Positions 6,490 through 14,815 of a stretch of DNA of 15,392 nucleotides are shown piece by piece. Position numbers and translations under genes: made by a program. How positions within the stretch are numbered: the stretch's first letter is position 1; every line of letters starts with the position of its first letter. The DNA is taken from assembly GCA_030024065.1 (NCBI GenBank), contig JASEIE010000045.1, forward strand, positions 1 through 15,392, in the 5' to 3' direction. This stretch comes from Thermodesulfobacteriota bacterium. GTDB lineage: Bacteria > Desulfobacterota > BSN033 > UBA1163. Below the pieces are notes generated by a model, which was not told the DNA's origin, searched no databases, and saw nothing but the letters and a program-made list of their open reading frames with translations.

Positions 6490-7965
6490 TTACTTGATTT
6501 TCCAGATGGTGCCGGAGGGGGTATCCTCTAAGATAATTCCTTTTGAAAGTAGGTCGTTTCGTATTTCGTCCGCTCTTTTCCAGTTCTTCTCTTTTCTGGC
6601 CTGGTTCCTTCCCTCAATGGATTGAAGGATTTCTTCCTCAGAGAGATTCAGCTTCTTTAGCCCTTCTCTTTTCTGCCGGGCGAGATAATCCCTTGGATCC
6701 TCCCGAAAGAGTCCAAAAACCCATCCTATTTTCGAAAAATGGTCACGGCCTTGCTTCAGTATTGACGCGATCTCTTCAGCGGGACGGCCTTTTGAAATAT
6801 CCAAAAGACCGTTAAGATTTCTTTGGAGATCGTAGAAATATCCTAAAGATAGAGCCGTATTGAAGTTATCATCCATGGCTTCTTCAAATCGGATCTGGAA
6901 GGATTCTATAAAATTACGACAATTTTCAATGACAGAAGAATCAGTTTTCTTTTGTCCGGGAAGAGCGGGTTTCTTCAGTTCTTCCCCAATCGCTTCTAAG
7001 GTAATATAAAACCGGTCCAATCCTGTTTTGGCTTCCAGGAGACTATCTTCCGAATAATCGATAGGGCTTCGGTAGTGATGGGAGAGGAAGAAGAGTCGAA
7101 GGACTTCCGGATGCCAGTCCTTGAGAATCTCTTTGATGGTTAAGATGTTTCCGAGCGATTTCGACATCTTCTCCTTATTAATGTTGACAAAGCCATTATG
7201 GACCCAGTATCGGGCAAAGGGTTTTCCGGTCGCGGCTTCCGATTGGGCAATCTCATTTTCATGGTGGGGGAAGGTAAGGTCTTTCCCGCCACCATGGATG
7301 TCGAAGGTCTCTCCCAGATATTTTTGGCTCATCACAGAACACTCGATATGCCAGCCTGGCCTCCCCTTTCCCCATGGGCTATCCCAGAAGGGTTCCCCGG
7401 GTTTGCTTGACTTCCAGAGGGCAAAGTCGAGAGGGTTGTTCTTCTTTTCATCAATCTCTACCCGCGCACCGGCTTGCATCTCCTCGAGGTTTCTCCTGGA
7501 GAGCCTTCCATAGTCTTTAAATTTCTCCACAGAGAAGAAGACATCGCCATCCCTCGGGTAGGCATATCCCTTTTCAACGAGGGCTGAGATAAGCTGGATC
7601 ATCCCGGGGATATGCTCTGTGGCTCTGGGCTCGAAGGAAGGTTTTTCCAGCCCCAGCCCTCCCATATCGGCATTAAATTCCCCGATATATTTCTCGGCGA
7701 TGATCTTCCAATTCACTTTTTCCTCATTGGCCCGCTTGATGATTTTATCGTCGATATCGGTAAAGTTTCGCACATAAGTGACTTCAAATCCTTTGTATCG
7801 AAAATAGCGGCAAATCATATCGAAGACGATCGCCGATCGGGCATGGCCAACGTGGCAGAGATCATAGACCGTCACACCGCAGGCATACACCCCCACCTTA
7901 TTCTCCTGGAGGGGAAGAAAGTCTTCTTTTTTGCCTGTCATGGTATTGTAGATACGAAGAGCCAT
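6490..7965 (-). CDS. cysS: Cysteinyl-tRNA synthetase
   Basis: The 491-aa class I synthetase attaches cysteine to tRNA-Cys in the cytoplasm. The HIGH signature is HVGH (38-41) and the KMSKS loop is intact (266-270). The catalytic zinc ligands C29, C209, H234 and E238 are all present ([24 protein letters not shown]). The C-terminus has the usual helical, lysine-rich anticodon-binding part. The length is normal. Start ATG 7965 has GAGGG upstream at good spacing. It is the last gene of the minus-strand housekeeping block, 127 bases after gltX, with a tandem heptamer repeat in the gap, so it may be partly expressed on its own. Confidence 0.98.
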   Translation of the reverse strand: MALRIYNTMTGKKEDFLPLQENKVGVYACGVTVYDLCHVGHARSAIVFDMICRYFRYKGFEVTYVRNFTDIDDKIIKRANEEKVNWKIIAEKYIGEFNADMGGLGLEKPSFEPRATEHIPGMIQLISALVEKGYAYPRDGDVFFSVEKFKDYGRLSRRNLEEMQAGARVEIDEKKNNPLDFALWKSSKPGEPFWDSPWGKGRPGWHIECSVMSQKYLGETFDIHGGGKDLTFPHHENEIAQSEAATGKPFARYWVHNGFVNINKEKMSKSLGNILTIKEILKDWHPEVLRLFFLSHHYRSPIDYSEDSLLEAKTGLDRFYITLEAIGEELKKPALPGQKKTDSSVIENCRNFIESFQIRFEEAMDDNFNTALSLGYFYDLQRNLNGLLDISKGRPAEEIASILKQGRDHFSKIGWVFGLFREDPRDYLARQKREGLKKLNLSEEEILQSIEGRNQARKEKNWKRADEIRNDLLSKGIILEDTPSGTIWKIK

Positions 7966-7981
7966 AAGTTCGCCCTCATAA

Positions 7982-8019
7982 ATTGCGGATTGCGGAATGC
8001 GGAATGGGGAATGAAGAAT
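7982..8019. repeat. Degenerate tandem heptamer repeat
   Basis: Five 7-bp units in exact register, ATTGCGG twice, AATGCGG, AATGGGG and AATGAAG, followed by AAT, lie between the gltX stop and the cysS start. Immediately downstream TCTGA-AA-TCAGA forms a small hairpin. It is of the same general style as the octamer repeats elsewhere in the window, but with a 7-bp period. Confidence 0.6.
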
Positions 8020-8092
8020 CTGAAATCAGAATTATTACGGGCATTTGATTTTTGTTTCGAATCTCGCGTTTTGAATGTCGATACTCTTTCTG

Positions 8093-9538
8093 TTAAGGAA
8101 GTTCAAGCGCCATTTTTAAGCGACGGATCATTCTCTCTTTTCCAAGGAGAGGAAGCGTTTTGACCAACTCCGGTCCTTTTGTTTTTCCAGTCACTCCTGC
8201 CCGAAGGGGTGCAAGAAGGTTTTTCCCTTTCCTGCCCGTCTTTTCTTCCAATCGAGATTGGAAAGATGGCCAGTTCTCGATTGTCATTTCAGGAAAGCCC
8301 TCTACCACGTCAAGGATCGCCTGGAGAAATTCCCGATTTTTTAAATCCGTAAGAATGGTTTTAGCCCCATCTTCAAAAAAGAATGTTTCATCGAAGAAGA
8401 TGCCCAGATAGGCCTCAACCTGTGAGAGGAGTACGAGATTTTCTTTAAGAAGGTCACAGGTCTGGGTGATATATTTTCGATCCAGCCGGTCGACCGGGAT
8501 TCCAGTCTTTTTAAAGTAGGGGATGAGTAATTCAGTGAGCCGATCGCTGTCGGCTCTTCGGATATAGTGACTATTGAGCCATTCCAATTTCTTACGGGAA
8601 TGGATAGGAGCATTCCTCGAGAGAGCAGAAAGCGAAAAATCCTTGATGACCCTTTCCAGGGGAAGTATCTCCTCTCCTGAAGGAGACGTCCATCCCAGGA
8701 GGATGAGGTAGTTCAAAAGGGCCTCTGGTAAAAAGCCTTCCTCTCGATACTGGGAGACCGCAGTGGCGCCATGGCGTTTGCTCAAAGGAGATCTGTCCGA
8801 ACCGAGGATGAGGGGGTGATGGGCAAAGGCAGGAGGCTGCCAGCCCAGGGCCTGATAGATCAGGATCTGTCGGGGGGTGTTGGAGAGATGGTCTTCCCCT
8901 CGTATGACATGGGTGATTTGCATCGAATGGTCGTCGATGACACAGGCAAAATTATAAGCCGCCATTCCATCGGATCGAACGACGATGAAATCACCGATCC
9001 CATTCGGATCGAAATTCATTCTTCCGTGGACCAGGTCTTTAAAAATGATCACCCTTCCCTCCACCTGAAATCGAAGGGCAGACCGAAGACCTTCCGATTC
9101 CATTTTTGAAATCTCCCCTTCGGAGAGGGAACGGCATTTCCCGTCATATCGTGGCATCGTTCCTTGGGAGAGTTGCTCTTTACGGAGGGATTCGAGCCTT
9201 TCAGGAGAGCAGAAACATTTATAGATTTTTCCTTGCTTGAGCAACTGTTCGGCATAGGCACGATAGAGCGAAAGACGCTGTGACTGACGATAGGAACCCT
9301 CCTGGCCGCCGCAATCCGGCCCTTCATCCCACCCAATTCCGAGCCATTTGAGGTCCTGGAGGATCGCAACGATCGAAGCATCGGTCGATCTCTCCGCATC
9401 AGTATCCTCAATCCGAAGAATGAAGGCTCCCCCCTCCCGTTTCGAAAAGAGGTAATTGAAGAGGGCGGTTCGAGCGTTTCCGATATGAAGAAGCCCGGTA
9501 GGTGAAGGAGCAAAGCGGACTCGAACTTTTGAATTCAT
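8093..9538 (-). CDS. gltX: Glutamyl-tRNA synthetase
   Basis: The 481-aa class I synthetase charges tRNA-Glu with glutamate, and in organisms with GatCAB it may also mischarge tRNA-Gln. The signature APSPTGLLHIGN (HIGN at 18-21) opens the Rossmann fold. A zinc-binding motif of the type CxC...YxxxC is complete (C108, C110, Y131, C135). The KMSKS equivalent is LSKRH (252-256) and the C-terminal helical anticodon-binding domain is complete. ATG 9538 directly follows the ispF stop codon with no gap, and GAGGAAG sits 5 bases ahead inside ispF, so the two are translationally coupled. Whether it is discriminating or not cannot be judged here. Confidence 0.97.
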   Translation of the reverse strand: MNSKVRVRFAPSPTGLLHIGNARTALFNYLFSKREGGAFILRIEDTDAERSTDASIVAILQDLKWLGIGWDEGPDCGGQEGSYRQSQRLSLYRAYAEQLLKQGKIYKCFCSPERLESLRKEQLSQGTMPRYDGKCRSLSEGEISKMESEGLRSALRFQVEGRVIIFKDLVHGRMNFDPNGIGDFIVVRSDGMAAYNFACVIDDHSMQITHVIRGEDHLSNTPRQILIYQALGWQPPAFAHHPLILGSDRSPLSKRHGATAVSQYREEGFLPEALLNYLILLGWTSPSGEEILPLERVIKDFSLSALSRNAPIHSRKKLEWLNSHYIRRADSDRLTELLIPYFKKTGIPVDRLDRKYITQTCDLLKENLVLLSQVEAYLGIFFDETFFFEDGAKTILTDLKNREFLQAILDVVEGFPEMTIENWPSFQSRLEEKTGRKGKNLLAPLRAGVTGKTKGPELVKTLPLLGKERMIRRLKMALELP

Positions 9539-10012
9539 TCAGTCTTCCTCAACGAGGGCCACGGCATAGGCTGCGATTCCTTCTCCCCTGCCTGTGAAGC
9601 CCAACCCTTCCGTGGTAGTGGCCTTCACATTAATCCTTCCTGTATCCATCTCCAGGATCTCTGCGATCTGGTTTATCATCCTGGGGATGAAATCTGAGAG
9701 TTTCGGTTTCTGGGCGACGATCGTTGCGTCAATATTGAGGAGGTGAAATCTCTTTCCTCTCATCTTCATCGCCACTCTCTCCAGAAGAACGGTGCTCTTG
9801 ATGTCCCTGTATTGAGGGTCGGTGTCAGGGAAGTTTTTTCCGATATCCCCCTCTGCAATGGCTCCCAGCAGGGCGTCACAGATGGCGTGCAGTAAGACAT
9901 CGGCATCGGAGTGGCCCTGGAGACCGTAGAGGTAGGGGATTCGGACTCCTCCCAGCATCAATGGTCGATTTGGAACCAGCGGATGGACATCATAACCAAA
10001 ACCCACTCTCAT
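9539..10012 (-). CDS. ispF: 2-C-methyl-D-erythritol 2,4-cyclodiphosphate synthase
   Basis: The 157-aa enzyme makes the cyclic diphosphate intermediate of the MEP pathway, releasing CMP. The zinc ligands D8, H10 (GYDVH) and H42 are present, as is the [10 protein letters not shown] block (33-42). [17 protein letters not shown] near the C-terminus is the conserved trimer and CMP-binding end. Its ATG overlaps the ispD stop codon as ATGA (10009-10012), and a ribosome site AAGGAAG lies inside ispD. It is adjacent to the enzyme two steps earlier in the same pathway, a frequent pairing or fusion partner. The length is normal for the family. Confidence 0.98.
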   Translation of the reverse strand: MRVGFGYDVHPLVPNRPLMLGGVRIPYLYGLQGHSDADVLLHAICDALLGAIAEGDIGKNFPDTDPQYRDIKSTVLLERVAMKMRGKRFHLLNIDATIVAQKPKLSDFIPRMINQIAEILEMDTGRINVKATTTEGLGFTGRGEGIAAYAVALVEED

Positions 10013-10719
10013 TGCTTTTCTTCCTTTGCAAGGGATTTCCCCTTGAGAAAGAGATTGGCCAGAATCAGATCTTCCGGGGTTGTAATTTTAATATTGGCAT
10101 AAGATCCCGGAAGGATGTGAACCTTCATCCCCAATCTCTCCACCAGGGAGGCGTCATCCGTTCCGATGAAACCGTCTTCCGTGGCCCTTAGATAAGCCTC
10201 TTTGATCATAGGGGCCTGAAATGTCTGCGGGGTTTGAGCCTGATAGAGGGATTCCCTTTCCAGGGTCTTGAGGACCGTTCCATCCGGATGGGCCATCTTG
10301 ATCGTGTCCTTCACAGGTATGGCGGTCACAACCGCTCCGAAACGGCTGGCGGATCGAATCGATTCTTCGATCATCTCTTTTGTAACGAAAGGCCGAACGC
10401 CGTCGTGGATGACAATGATCTCCGCATCTCCGGGAAGGGCGTCAAGCCCATTCTTTACAGACTCCTGCCTCCGCTTTCCGCCCGGGATGATCTGAGAGAT
10501 CTTCCTGTATCTATATTTTTCGACGATTTCTTCCAGGCAATAGTCGAGATCCTCCTGGCCAACCACCAGGAGGATCTGGCGAATCAGGGGACAGGCCTCG
10601 AATTGATCAATGGCATGAGCGAGGATGGGTTTCCCATCCAGGGAGAAGAATTGCTTCTTTCTCCCTTTCAAAAATCGCTGACCCTTACCAGCAGAGACGA
10701 TCACTGCGTCGGCTTTCAT
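10009..10719 (-). CDS. ispD: 2-C-methyl-D-erythritol 4-phosphate cytidylyltransferase
   Basis: The 236-aa nucleotidyltransferase transfers CMP from CTP to methylerythritol phosphate in the MEP isoprenoid pathway. The N-terminal nucleotide loop [11 protein letters not shown]...KKQF (6-24) is present, with S where A is commoner. GGKRRQESV lies at ~80-88. The IHDGVRPF block (104-111) replaces the usual HDAARPF, and [10 protein letters not shown] (209-218) closes the active site. The start is the family-typical [11 protein letters not shown]. No close ribosome site is seen; a GAGGTG about 14 bases upstream is rather distant. It is the first gene of the tightly coupled ispD-ispF-gltX set, and an octamer inverted repeat separates it from the PIN/TRAM gene. 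Confidence 0.97.
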   Translation of the reverse strand: MKADAVIVSAGKGQRFLKGRKKQFFSLDGKPILAHAIDQFEACPLIRQILLVVGQEDLDYCLEEIVEKYRYRKISQIIPGGKRRQESVKNGLDALPGDAEIIVIHDGVRPFVTKEMIEESIRSASRFGAVVTAIPVKDTIKMAHPDGTVLKTLERESLYQAQTPQTFQAPMIKEAYLRATEDGFIGTDDASLVERLGMKVHILPGSYANIKITTPEDLILANLFLKGKSLAKEEKQ

Positions 10720-10739
10720 GAGTCAAATGCAAACACCTC

Positions 10740-10806
10740 GGAATATTGGAATAATGGAAGGTTGGGTAGACCATCTTTCCATCATTCCACCTTTCCATCA
10801 TTCCAA
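10740..10806. repeat. Inverted repeat built of 8-bp units (copy 2)
   Basis: The left half 10740-10766 has octamers GGAATATT, GGAATAAT, GGAAGGTT and then GGG. The right half 10771-10806 has CCATCTTT, CCATCATT, CCACCTTT, CCATCATT and CCAA. The two halves are complementary in style and share unit design with the copy at 6379-6475, but the loop here is only a few bases. It fills the gap between the PIN/TRAM stop and the ispD start, within a co-directional gene row, so it would be transcribed. Confidence 0.72.
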
Positions 10807-10813
10807 ATAGAGG

Positions 10814-11860
10814 TTAAAATTCGCTGTCCAGGGGATAATAGCTATCCTTTCCCCTGTGTTCACGCGTCGCCTCCTCCTTCAGACGGGCAAAGATCATTCT
10901 CCCCGCAGGAGTCTGAAGGACACTGGTCACAACGACATCCATATTTCTGCCTATCTGCCGCTTTCCATTGTCGACCACGATCATTGTGCCATCATCAAGA
11001 TAGGCTACTCCCTGCCCCATCTCCTTCCCCTCTTTGAGAATTTTCACATTGATCTCTTCTCCGGGGAGAAGCACGGGTTTCAGAGAGTTGGTCAGGGCAT
11101 GGATGTTGAGCACCTCAATGCCCTGGAGTTCCGCCACCTTATTGAGATTGGAATCATTGGTGATGATCTTTCCGTTGACCTCTTTGGCCAGCTCGACGAG
11201 CTTGGCATCGACATCTTTGACCGAAGGGTAATCCGTGTCCACGATCCGCACATCGACATTAACCTGTTTTTTAATGTGTTGGAGAATCTCCAGGCCTCTT
11301 TTACCTCGGGTCCGTTTGATGGGATCGGAGGAGTCAGCGATGTGCTGGAGTTCACCGAGAACGAATTGGGGGATAAGAAGAGGTCCCTCCACAAAGCCCG
11401 TTTCAGTGATGTCAGCAATTCGGCCGTCGATGATGACGCTCGTATCCAGAATCTTGGTGATTCCACCCCGGGAAAGATTTTTCGCAAAGGGTTTCCATTC
11501 CGCCAGATGAAATTCCTCTCCCTTTTTTAGGCCGATCCGGAGGCCGATATATCCACAGACTCCGTAAAGCAACCCATAAAAGGGAAGGGTGGTTTGTTGA
11601 TCGTTGAAGAGAAAGGGGAGGAAGACATTGGAAATGAGATTGGATAAGATGATTCCAAGGATCAATCCGATAAAACTGCCCAAGAGATTTTTTAAAGGGG
11701 CCTTTCTCAAACGGTCTTCCATGAAGAGGGTCAGGGTGGCCAGAAGAAGCCCACCGAGGAGTCCCCACAAACCCATCTGGGAAGAGATTCCTTTCATGAG
11801 ATAATATCCGCTACCCCCGCAGATGAGGAACAAAAAAAGACGGAGAATCCAGACGTCCAA
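10814..11860 (-). CDS. PIN/TRAM domain membrane protein (YacL family)
   Basis: The protein of about 348 aa has an N-terminal four-helix membrane part (residues ~5-115), a cytoplasmic PIN nuclease-like domain and a C-terminal TRAM RNA-binding domain. PIN acidic residues are visible in KILDTSVIIDGR, VLGELQHIAD, DVDAKLVELA and ITNDSNLN. The TRAM part runs from about LPGEEINVKILKEG to the end. Family members such as Bacillus YacL are of unclear function but are commonly next to ispD, ispF and carD. Start choice: GTG 11869 lies inside the ribosome site AAAGGAGGT (11868-11876), so it is unlikely; TTG 11860 is 7 bases after that site and still precedes the first helix. It follows carD by 66 bases. 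Confidence 0.93.
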   Translation of the reverse strand: MDVWILRLFLFLICGGSGYYLMKGISSQMGLWGLLGGLLLATLTLFMEDRLRKAPLKNLLGSFIGLILGIILSNLISNVFLPFLFNDQQTTLPFYGLLYGVCGYIGLRIGLKKGEEFHLAEWKPFAKNLSRGGITKILDTSVIIDGRIADITETGFVEGPLLIPQFVLGELQHIADSSDPIKRTRGKRGLEILQHIKKQVNVDVRIVDTDYPSVKDVDAKLVELAKEVNGKIITNDSNLNKVAELQGIEVLNIHALTNSLKPVLLPGEEINVKILKEGKEMGQGVAYLDDGTMIVVDNGKRQIGRNMDVVVTSVLQTPAGRMIFARLKEEATREHRGKDSYYPLDSEF

Positions 11861-11926
11861 TAGGCTCACCTCCTTTCAATGAAGTTTTTTATGGAATTTA
11901 AAGAAAAGGACGAGGGAAATAGATGC

Positions 11927-12409
11927 TTATGAGCCAAAGATCGTTCTGATCTCTCTTAAGATGTCCGACTCTTTCACATCCCTGGCAATGGCCAATTCCT
12001 TCACCAGGAGATTCTTCGCCATTTCCATGATTTTTTTCTCGCCAAAGGAGAGATCTTTTTCAGCCCTCAGGAGGTGAAGGTCTCGAAGGACTTCCGCAAT
12101 TTCGTAGATCGATCCCGTATTGATCTTTTCCATATACTCCCGGTATCTTCGATTCCAGGTCTGATTGTCGAGAGCGACCTTCCGATCTTTCAAGATCACA
12201 GTTACCTTTCGGGCATCGATCTTCCGGATCACGGTCCTCAAACCTGCCGCCTTCACATTATCCTCGGGTACCATGATGGTCATTCCATTGTCAACGAAGC
12301 GGAGGATATAAAAACTCTGATCCTTCCCGGAGATATGCTTGGTTTCGATGGACTCAATCACTCCTACTCCATGCCCAGGATAGACTGCTCTGTCACCGAT
12401 ATGAAACAT
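11927..12409 (-). CDS. carD: CarD/CdnL-family RNA polymerase-binding regulator
   Basis: The 160-aa protein has an N-terminal RNA-polymerase interaction domain (MFHIGDRAVYPGHGVGVIES) and a C-terminal helical DNA-binding domain ending LSFGEKKIMEMAKNLLVKEL. CarD/CdnL proteins bind the RNA polymerase beta subunit and stabilise open complexes at many promoters, notably for rRNA, as shown in mycobacteria and Myxococcus. The start was set at ATG 12409, the family's usual N-terminus, preceded by GAGGAAGGGGG; an in-frame GTG at 12439 would add ten unusual residues. It sits between the lipoprotein gene and the PIN/TRAM gene, a neighbourhood often seen with ispD and ispF. W105 or a nearby residue in NQTWNRRYREYMEK matches the conserved tryptophan used for promoter contact. 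Confidence 0.95.
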   Translation of the reverse strand: MFHIGDRAVYPGHGVGVIESIETKHISGKDQSFYILRFVDNGMTIMVPEDNVKAAGLRTVIRKIDARKVTVILKDRKVALDNQTWNRRYREYMEKINTGSIYEIAEVLRDLHLLRAEKDLSFGEKKIMEMAKNLLVKELAIARDVKESDILREIRTIFGS

Positions 12410-12513
12410 AAAATTAAAACCCCCTTCCTCATGATCCACAATGTAAAAAAGTGATCTTTTTTCCCGTATTTCAACCCCAGCTCAAGGGTGAGAACGGGTA
12501 GTTTTGTGAGGAA

Positions 12514-13668
12514 TTAGGATCCCCCGCGTCCAGCCAGCTTTAATATATCATTCTCATCAGGCTTCTTACCCTGAATCAGTCTCCCGACGGAAGCATCCAT
12601 TCCAAAAATAGCTGAGATTTGAATCTTTCCCTTAACCTCTCCTCTTTCTCCAGGACCTCCGGGCCGAAGCACCTCCATCACATCTCCCACTCTCAGTCCG
12701 GTCAACCTGCCGGCATTGATATACACCTCTTCTCCATCCACCTTGGCGATTCGACAGAACCAATCCAGGCCATCCAATTCTCTGGTGAGGGATCGGCTGA
12801 GATCAGAAAGGATGAGGTCGATCGCCCTTCCTTTGGCTTTTTCGTCGGAAAAAACCCCTTTCTCTTTGGTAGCGATGATGGGGTTTTGGGCCGAAAGTTT
12901 TTTAAGGATTTTACCGGAGAAGGTCTCCACAATTCTCATCTCTATTTTAATGATGGCCGATGATGTTCCATCCTGCTCCCGCGCTCCTTTTGTGGTAAAG
13001 ACATAGGGACCTGAGAACTCTCCCAGCACAATGGCATGGATACTGAAGACTTCGTTGAGCAGTCTCAAGGCTTTCGGAGTTTGCAGATCGGATAAAGGGA
13101 TTCCCCTCTTTTCGAGAAATTCCTTTACCATCTGATAGTCGACTAAAAGGATTTGGAGAGACCTTTGCGTCACCTCTTTAACCAGTCTTTCAGCCAGCCA
13201 ATCTCCCAATATCTCCTCGCCAGAGGTGGTGTAATCATCAAAGTGGGCGATCACCACTTTCTTCTTTAAATTGGTAACAGGAGAGATAGAGACGGAGACC
13301 GGAAGCGCCTCTCTCTCCGAAACTGAAGGAGAGGAGATGGTGGTAGTAGGCGGAAGGGTTTTTTTTGCCTCCTCCCTGCGAACGGACGGGGTGGCAAAAG
13401 TTTCTCTCTTGGCCAGATATTCATCTGTTGGAATGTAGAAATATCTGGGCTGGTTTCCTTCTTCAGGGAATCGGGGATTCAGGACTTTGACATACTCCTG
13501 CCTGTCGATGATGACCACCTCTTTATCCAATAATTCTTTCATCTTCGCCTTATGAGGTGGTCCCTTTTTAATCGGAAACCAAGCAGGTGTGGAACAGGCA
13601 AAAAGAAGGAAAAGAATGGAGAGAAGGAGGAGTCCGGAAAAATAAGGTTTCGTTACTCTTAATTTCAT
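12514..13668 (-). CDS. Lipoprotein with CsgG-like and FlgT C-terminal-like regions, unknown role
   Basis: Predicted lipoprotein of 384 aa from ATG 13668 (an alternative ATG at 13692 has AAGG before it but gives a longer, odd signal). The signal peptide ends in LLFAC with the lipidated cysteine at 25, followed by STPAW. A low-complexity Ser/Thr/Pro-rich linker (~90-130) joins to a segment that starts KKKVVIAHFDDYTTSGEEILGDWLAERL and resembles CsgG/TolB-N-type outer-membrane domains (~136-292). The C-terminal ~80 residues (WFCRIAKVDGEEVYINAG, GLRVGDVMEVLRPG) resemble the FlgT C-terminal domain. No flagellar or curli gene is nearby; the neighbours are kdsB and carD. It probably acts at the outer membrane. 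The similarities are by eye and the function is unknown. Confidence 0.8.
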   Translation of the reverse strand: MKLRVTKPYFSGLLLLSILFLLFACSTPAWFPIKKGPPHKAKMKELLDKEVVIIDRQEYVKVLNPRFPEEGNQPRYFYIPTDEYLAKRETFATPSVRREEAKKTLPPTTTISSPSVSEREALPVSVSISPVTNLKKKVVIAHFDDYTTSGEEILGDWLAERLVKEVTQRSLQILLVDYQMVKEFLEKRGIPLSDLQTPKALRLLNEVFSIHAIVLGEFSGPYVFTTKGAREQDGTSSAIIKIEMRIVETFSGKILKKLSAQNPIIATKEKGVFSDEKAKGRAIDLILSDLSRSLTRELDGLDWFCRIAKVDGEEVYINAGRLTGLRVGDVMEVLRPGGPGERGEVKGKIQISAIFGMDASVGRLIQGKKPDENDILKLAGRGGS

Positions 13669-13799
13669 ATTTCCCTTTACTGTAACAATCATTCTACCTT
13701 AAAAATGTGTAAAAATCAATCCCAGAAATCAGATTTAATAGACTTTTTTCTTTGTGAAATCGGTCGATATTATCTAAAAATATTAATCGAAACAATCTG

Positions 13800-14582
13800 T
13801 CATGTATTTTTAGTCGGTGGGGAGAGGAAAGAGATGACTTTGTAGAGGTCCTCAGGGGTATCGACGCAGATAGGTTCATAATCAACAGGGGTGACTTTGA
13901 TACGGTAACCGTTCTCAAGAGCCCGGAGTTGTTCAAGTTTTTCCAATTTTTCCAGGGGAGTGGGTTTCATTTTTGAAAACTTCAGGAGGAATTTCCGATT
14001 GTAAACATAGACTCCAATATGCTTGAAAACCCTTTTGGGCAAGGGTCTTTTGGTTCCAAAGGGTTTCGATTCCAGTCTTTCGATATGGAGATCCCTTGGG
14101 AAAGGGATGGGAGAACGGGAGAAATAAAGGGCAAAACCTTTTTGATCAACCACTACCTTCACGATGTGAGGATTGAGCCAATCCTTCACCGCTTCAATCC
14201 TGGTCATCAACGTAGACATGGGGAGGGTATTGTCCCGGAGAAGGGGCTGTATTGACTTGTCAATGACAGCTCCCTTTATGAGAGGTTCATCTCCCTGGAT
14301 ATTGACGATGATTTCGGATCTGAGCTTACGGGCAACCTCTGCCACCCTGTCCGTTCCAGTGAAATGGGTTGGGGAGGTCATGACCGCTTTTCCACCAAAA
14401 GATTTAACAGCCTCCAAAATTCTGTGATCGTCAGTAGCGACGATGACCTCGTCGATCAATTTGGACTGGCATACCCCTTCATAGACATGCTGGATCATCG
14501 GTTTGCCCAGAATATCGGCAAGGGGTTTCCCCTCGAACCGGGTGGAGCCGAAGCGTGCAGGAATGACAGCAGAGATTTTCAT
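13800..14582 (-). CDS. kdsB: 3-deoxy-manno-octulosonate cytidylyltransferase (CMP-Kdo synthetase)
   Basis: The 260-aa enzyme activates Kdo with CTP for lipopolysaccharide core synthesis, so the cell makes LPS. Motifs: VIPARFGSTRFEGKPL (6-21) for CTP binding, ATDDHRI (49-55), THFTGTDRVAEVA (72-84), NIQGDEPLI (94-102) and C-terminal VDTPEDLYKV. ATG 14582 gives the standard MKISAVIPAR start; an in-frame GTG at 14603 lies inside a hairpin repeat and adds seven atypical residues. No clear Shine-Dalgarno site is seen. It is the first gene of the minus-strand row, and its leader carries a palindrome and a promoter. Downstream it is separated from the lipoprotein gene by about 130 bases with no gene seen. 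Confidence 0.96.
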   Translation of the reverse strand: MKISAVIPARFGSTRFEGKPLADILGKPMIQHVYEGVCQSKLIDEVIVATDDHRILEAVKSFGGKAVMTSPTHFTGTDRVAEVARKLRSEIIVNIQGDEPLIKGAVIDKSIQPLLRDNTLPMSTLMTRIEAVKDWLNPHIVKVVVDQKGFALYFSRSPIPFPRDLHIERLESKPFGTKRPLPKRVFKHIGVYVYNRKFLLKFSKMKPTPLEKLEKLEQLRALENGYRIKVTPVDYEPICVDTPEDLYKVISFLSPPTKNT

Positions 14583-14602
14583 AATAGTTTTCGGTAGCCG
14601 CA

Positions 14603-14635
14603 CCTGCCTACCGCAGGCAGGGGCTTTGGCCTGCG
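14603..14635 (-). repeat. Palindromic repeat in the kdsB leader
   Basis: CCTGCCT (14603-14609) and AGGCAGG (14615-14621) form a perfect 7-bp hairpin with a 5-nt loop. CGCAGG (14612-14617) can instead pair with CCTGCG (14630-14635), and the two pairings exclude each other. CCTGCC-type palindromes also occur near 3323 and 5251, so this is a dispersed family. Here it lies about 20 bases before the kdsB ATG, where it could affect translation. Confidence 0.6.
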
Positions 14636-14655
14636 TTTAATCATTATACGTTTTT

Positions 14656-14684
14656 ATTTAATCAAATTACCATAGGCCTGTCAA
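14656..14684 (-). promoter_or_regulatory. Probable promoter of the kdsB gene row
   Basis: A perfect TTGACA on the minus strand (14679-14684) is followed after 17 bases by TTAAAT (14656-14661, four of six matches). A perfect TATAAT at 14643-14648 is nearer the gene but lacks a -35 box at good spacing, so either box may be used. The position, 60-100 bases before kdsB, fits. Confidence 0.45.
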
Positions 14685-14690
14685 CCTTTC

Positions 14691-14736
14691 CCTCTTTCCC
14701 CTCGCCCCTTGCGGGAGAGGGTGCGGGTGAGGGGGG
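14691..14736. repeat. GC-rich palindromic repeat
   Basis: CCCCTCGCCCC at 14698-14708 pairs with GGGTGAGGGG at 14725-14734 (one internal bulge), with TGCGGGAGAGGG in the loop. It resembles the interrupted element at 5232-5285 and belongs to the same dispersed family. No gene is seen between 14603 and 14977; this stretch holds the repeats, the promoter and an inverted repeat at 14778-14815. Confidence 0.5.
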
Positions 14737-14777
14737 ATACTACGCTGCTTTCCCACGTAGGCACAGCGAAGAAAAAT

Positions 14778-14815
14778 AGTTGACTTCTCTACACAATAAG
14801 AAGAAACTGTCAACT
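14778..14815. repeat. Inverted repeat, possibly an IS end remnant
   Basis: AGTTGAC (14778-14784) and GTCAACT (14809-14815) are complementary, and just inside them TTCT (14785-14788) can pair with AGAA (14802-14805). A terminal TGTCAACTGTGTGG-like stretch reminds me of insertion-sequence ends, but no transposase or target duplication is seen. It could equally be an operator or a hairpin. Confidence 0.3.

Noticed and set aside
7966..8092. tRNA gene between gltX and cysS
   Set aside because: A TTCGAATC stretch suggested a T-loop, but no matching acceptor, D or anticodon stems could be found.
7612..8163. Plus-strand frame of 183 codons across the cysS/gltX junction
   Set aside because: It is opposite the start of cysS and the end of gltX, both certain, and its product is without recognisable features.
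10234..11530. Long plus-strand frames (10234-11037 and 10856-11530)
   Set aside because: They lie opposite ispD and the PIN/TRAM gene, whose proteins are clearly recognisable; the plus-strand products look like no protein family and lack ribosome sites.
12445..12462. Perfect AAAAAAG-TGAT-CTTTTTT hairpin upstream of carD, as a terminator
   Set aside because: The stem is almost all A-T and short; it lies within a co-directional gene row. It may be chance in an A/T-rich patch.
13694..13936. Minus-strand frame of 80 codons overlapping the end of kdsB
   Set aside because: It is an out-of-frame reading of the kdsB 3' end; kdsB is complete in its own frame, so no frameshift needs to be assumed.
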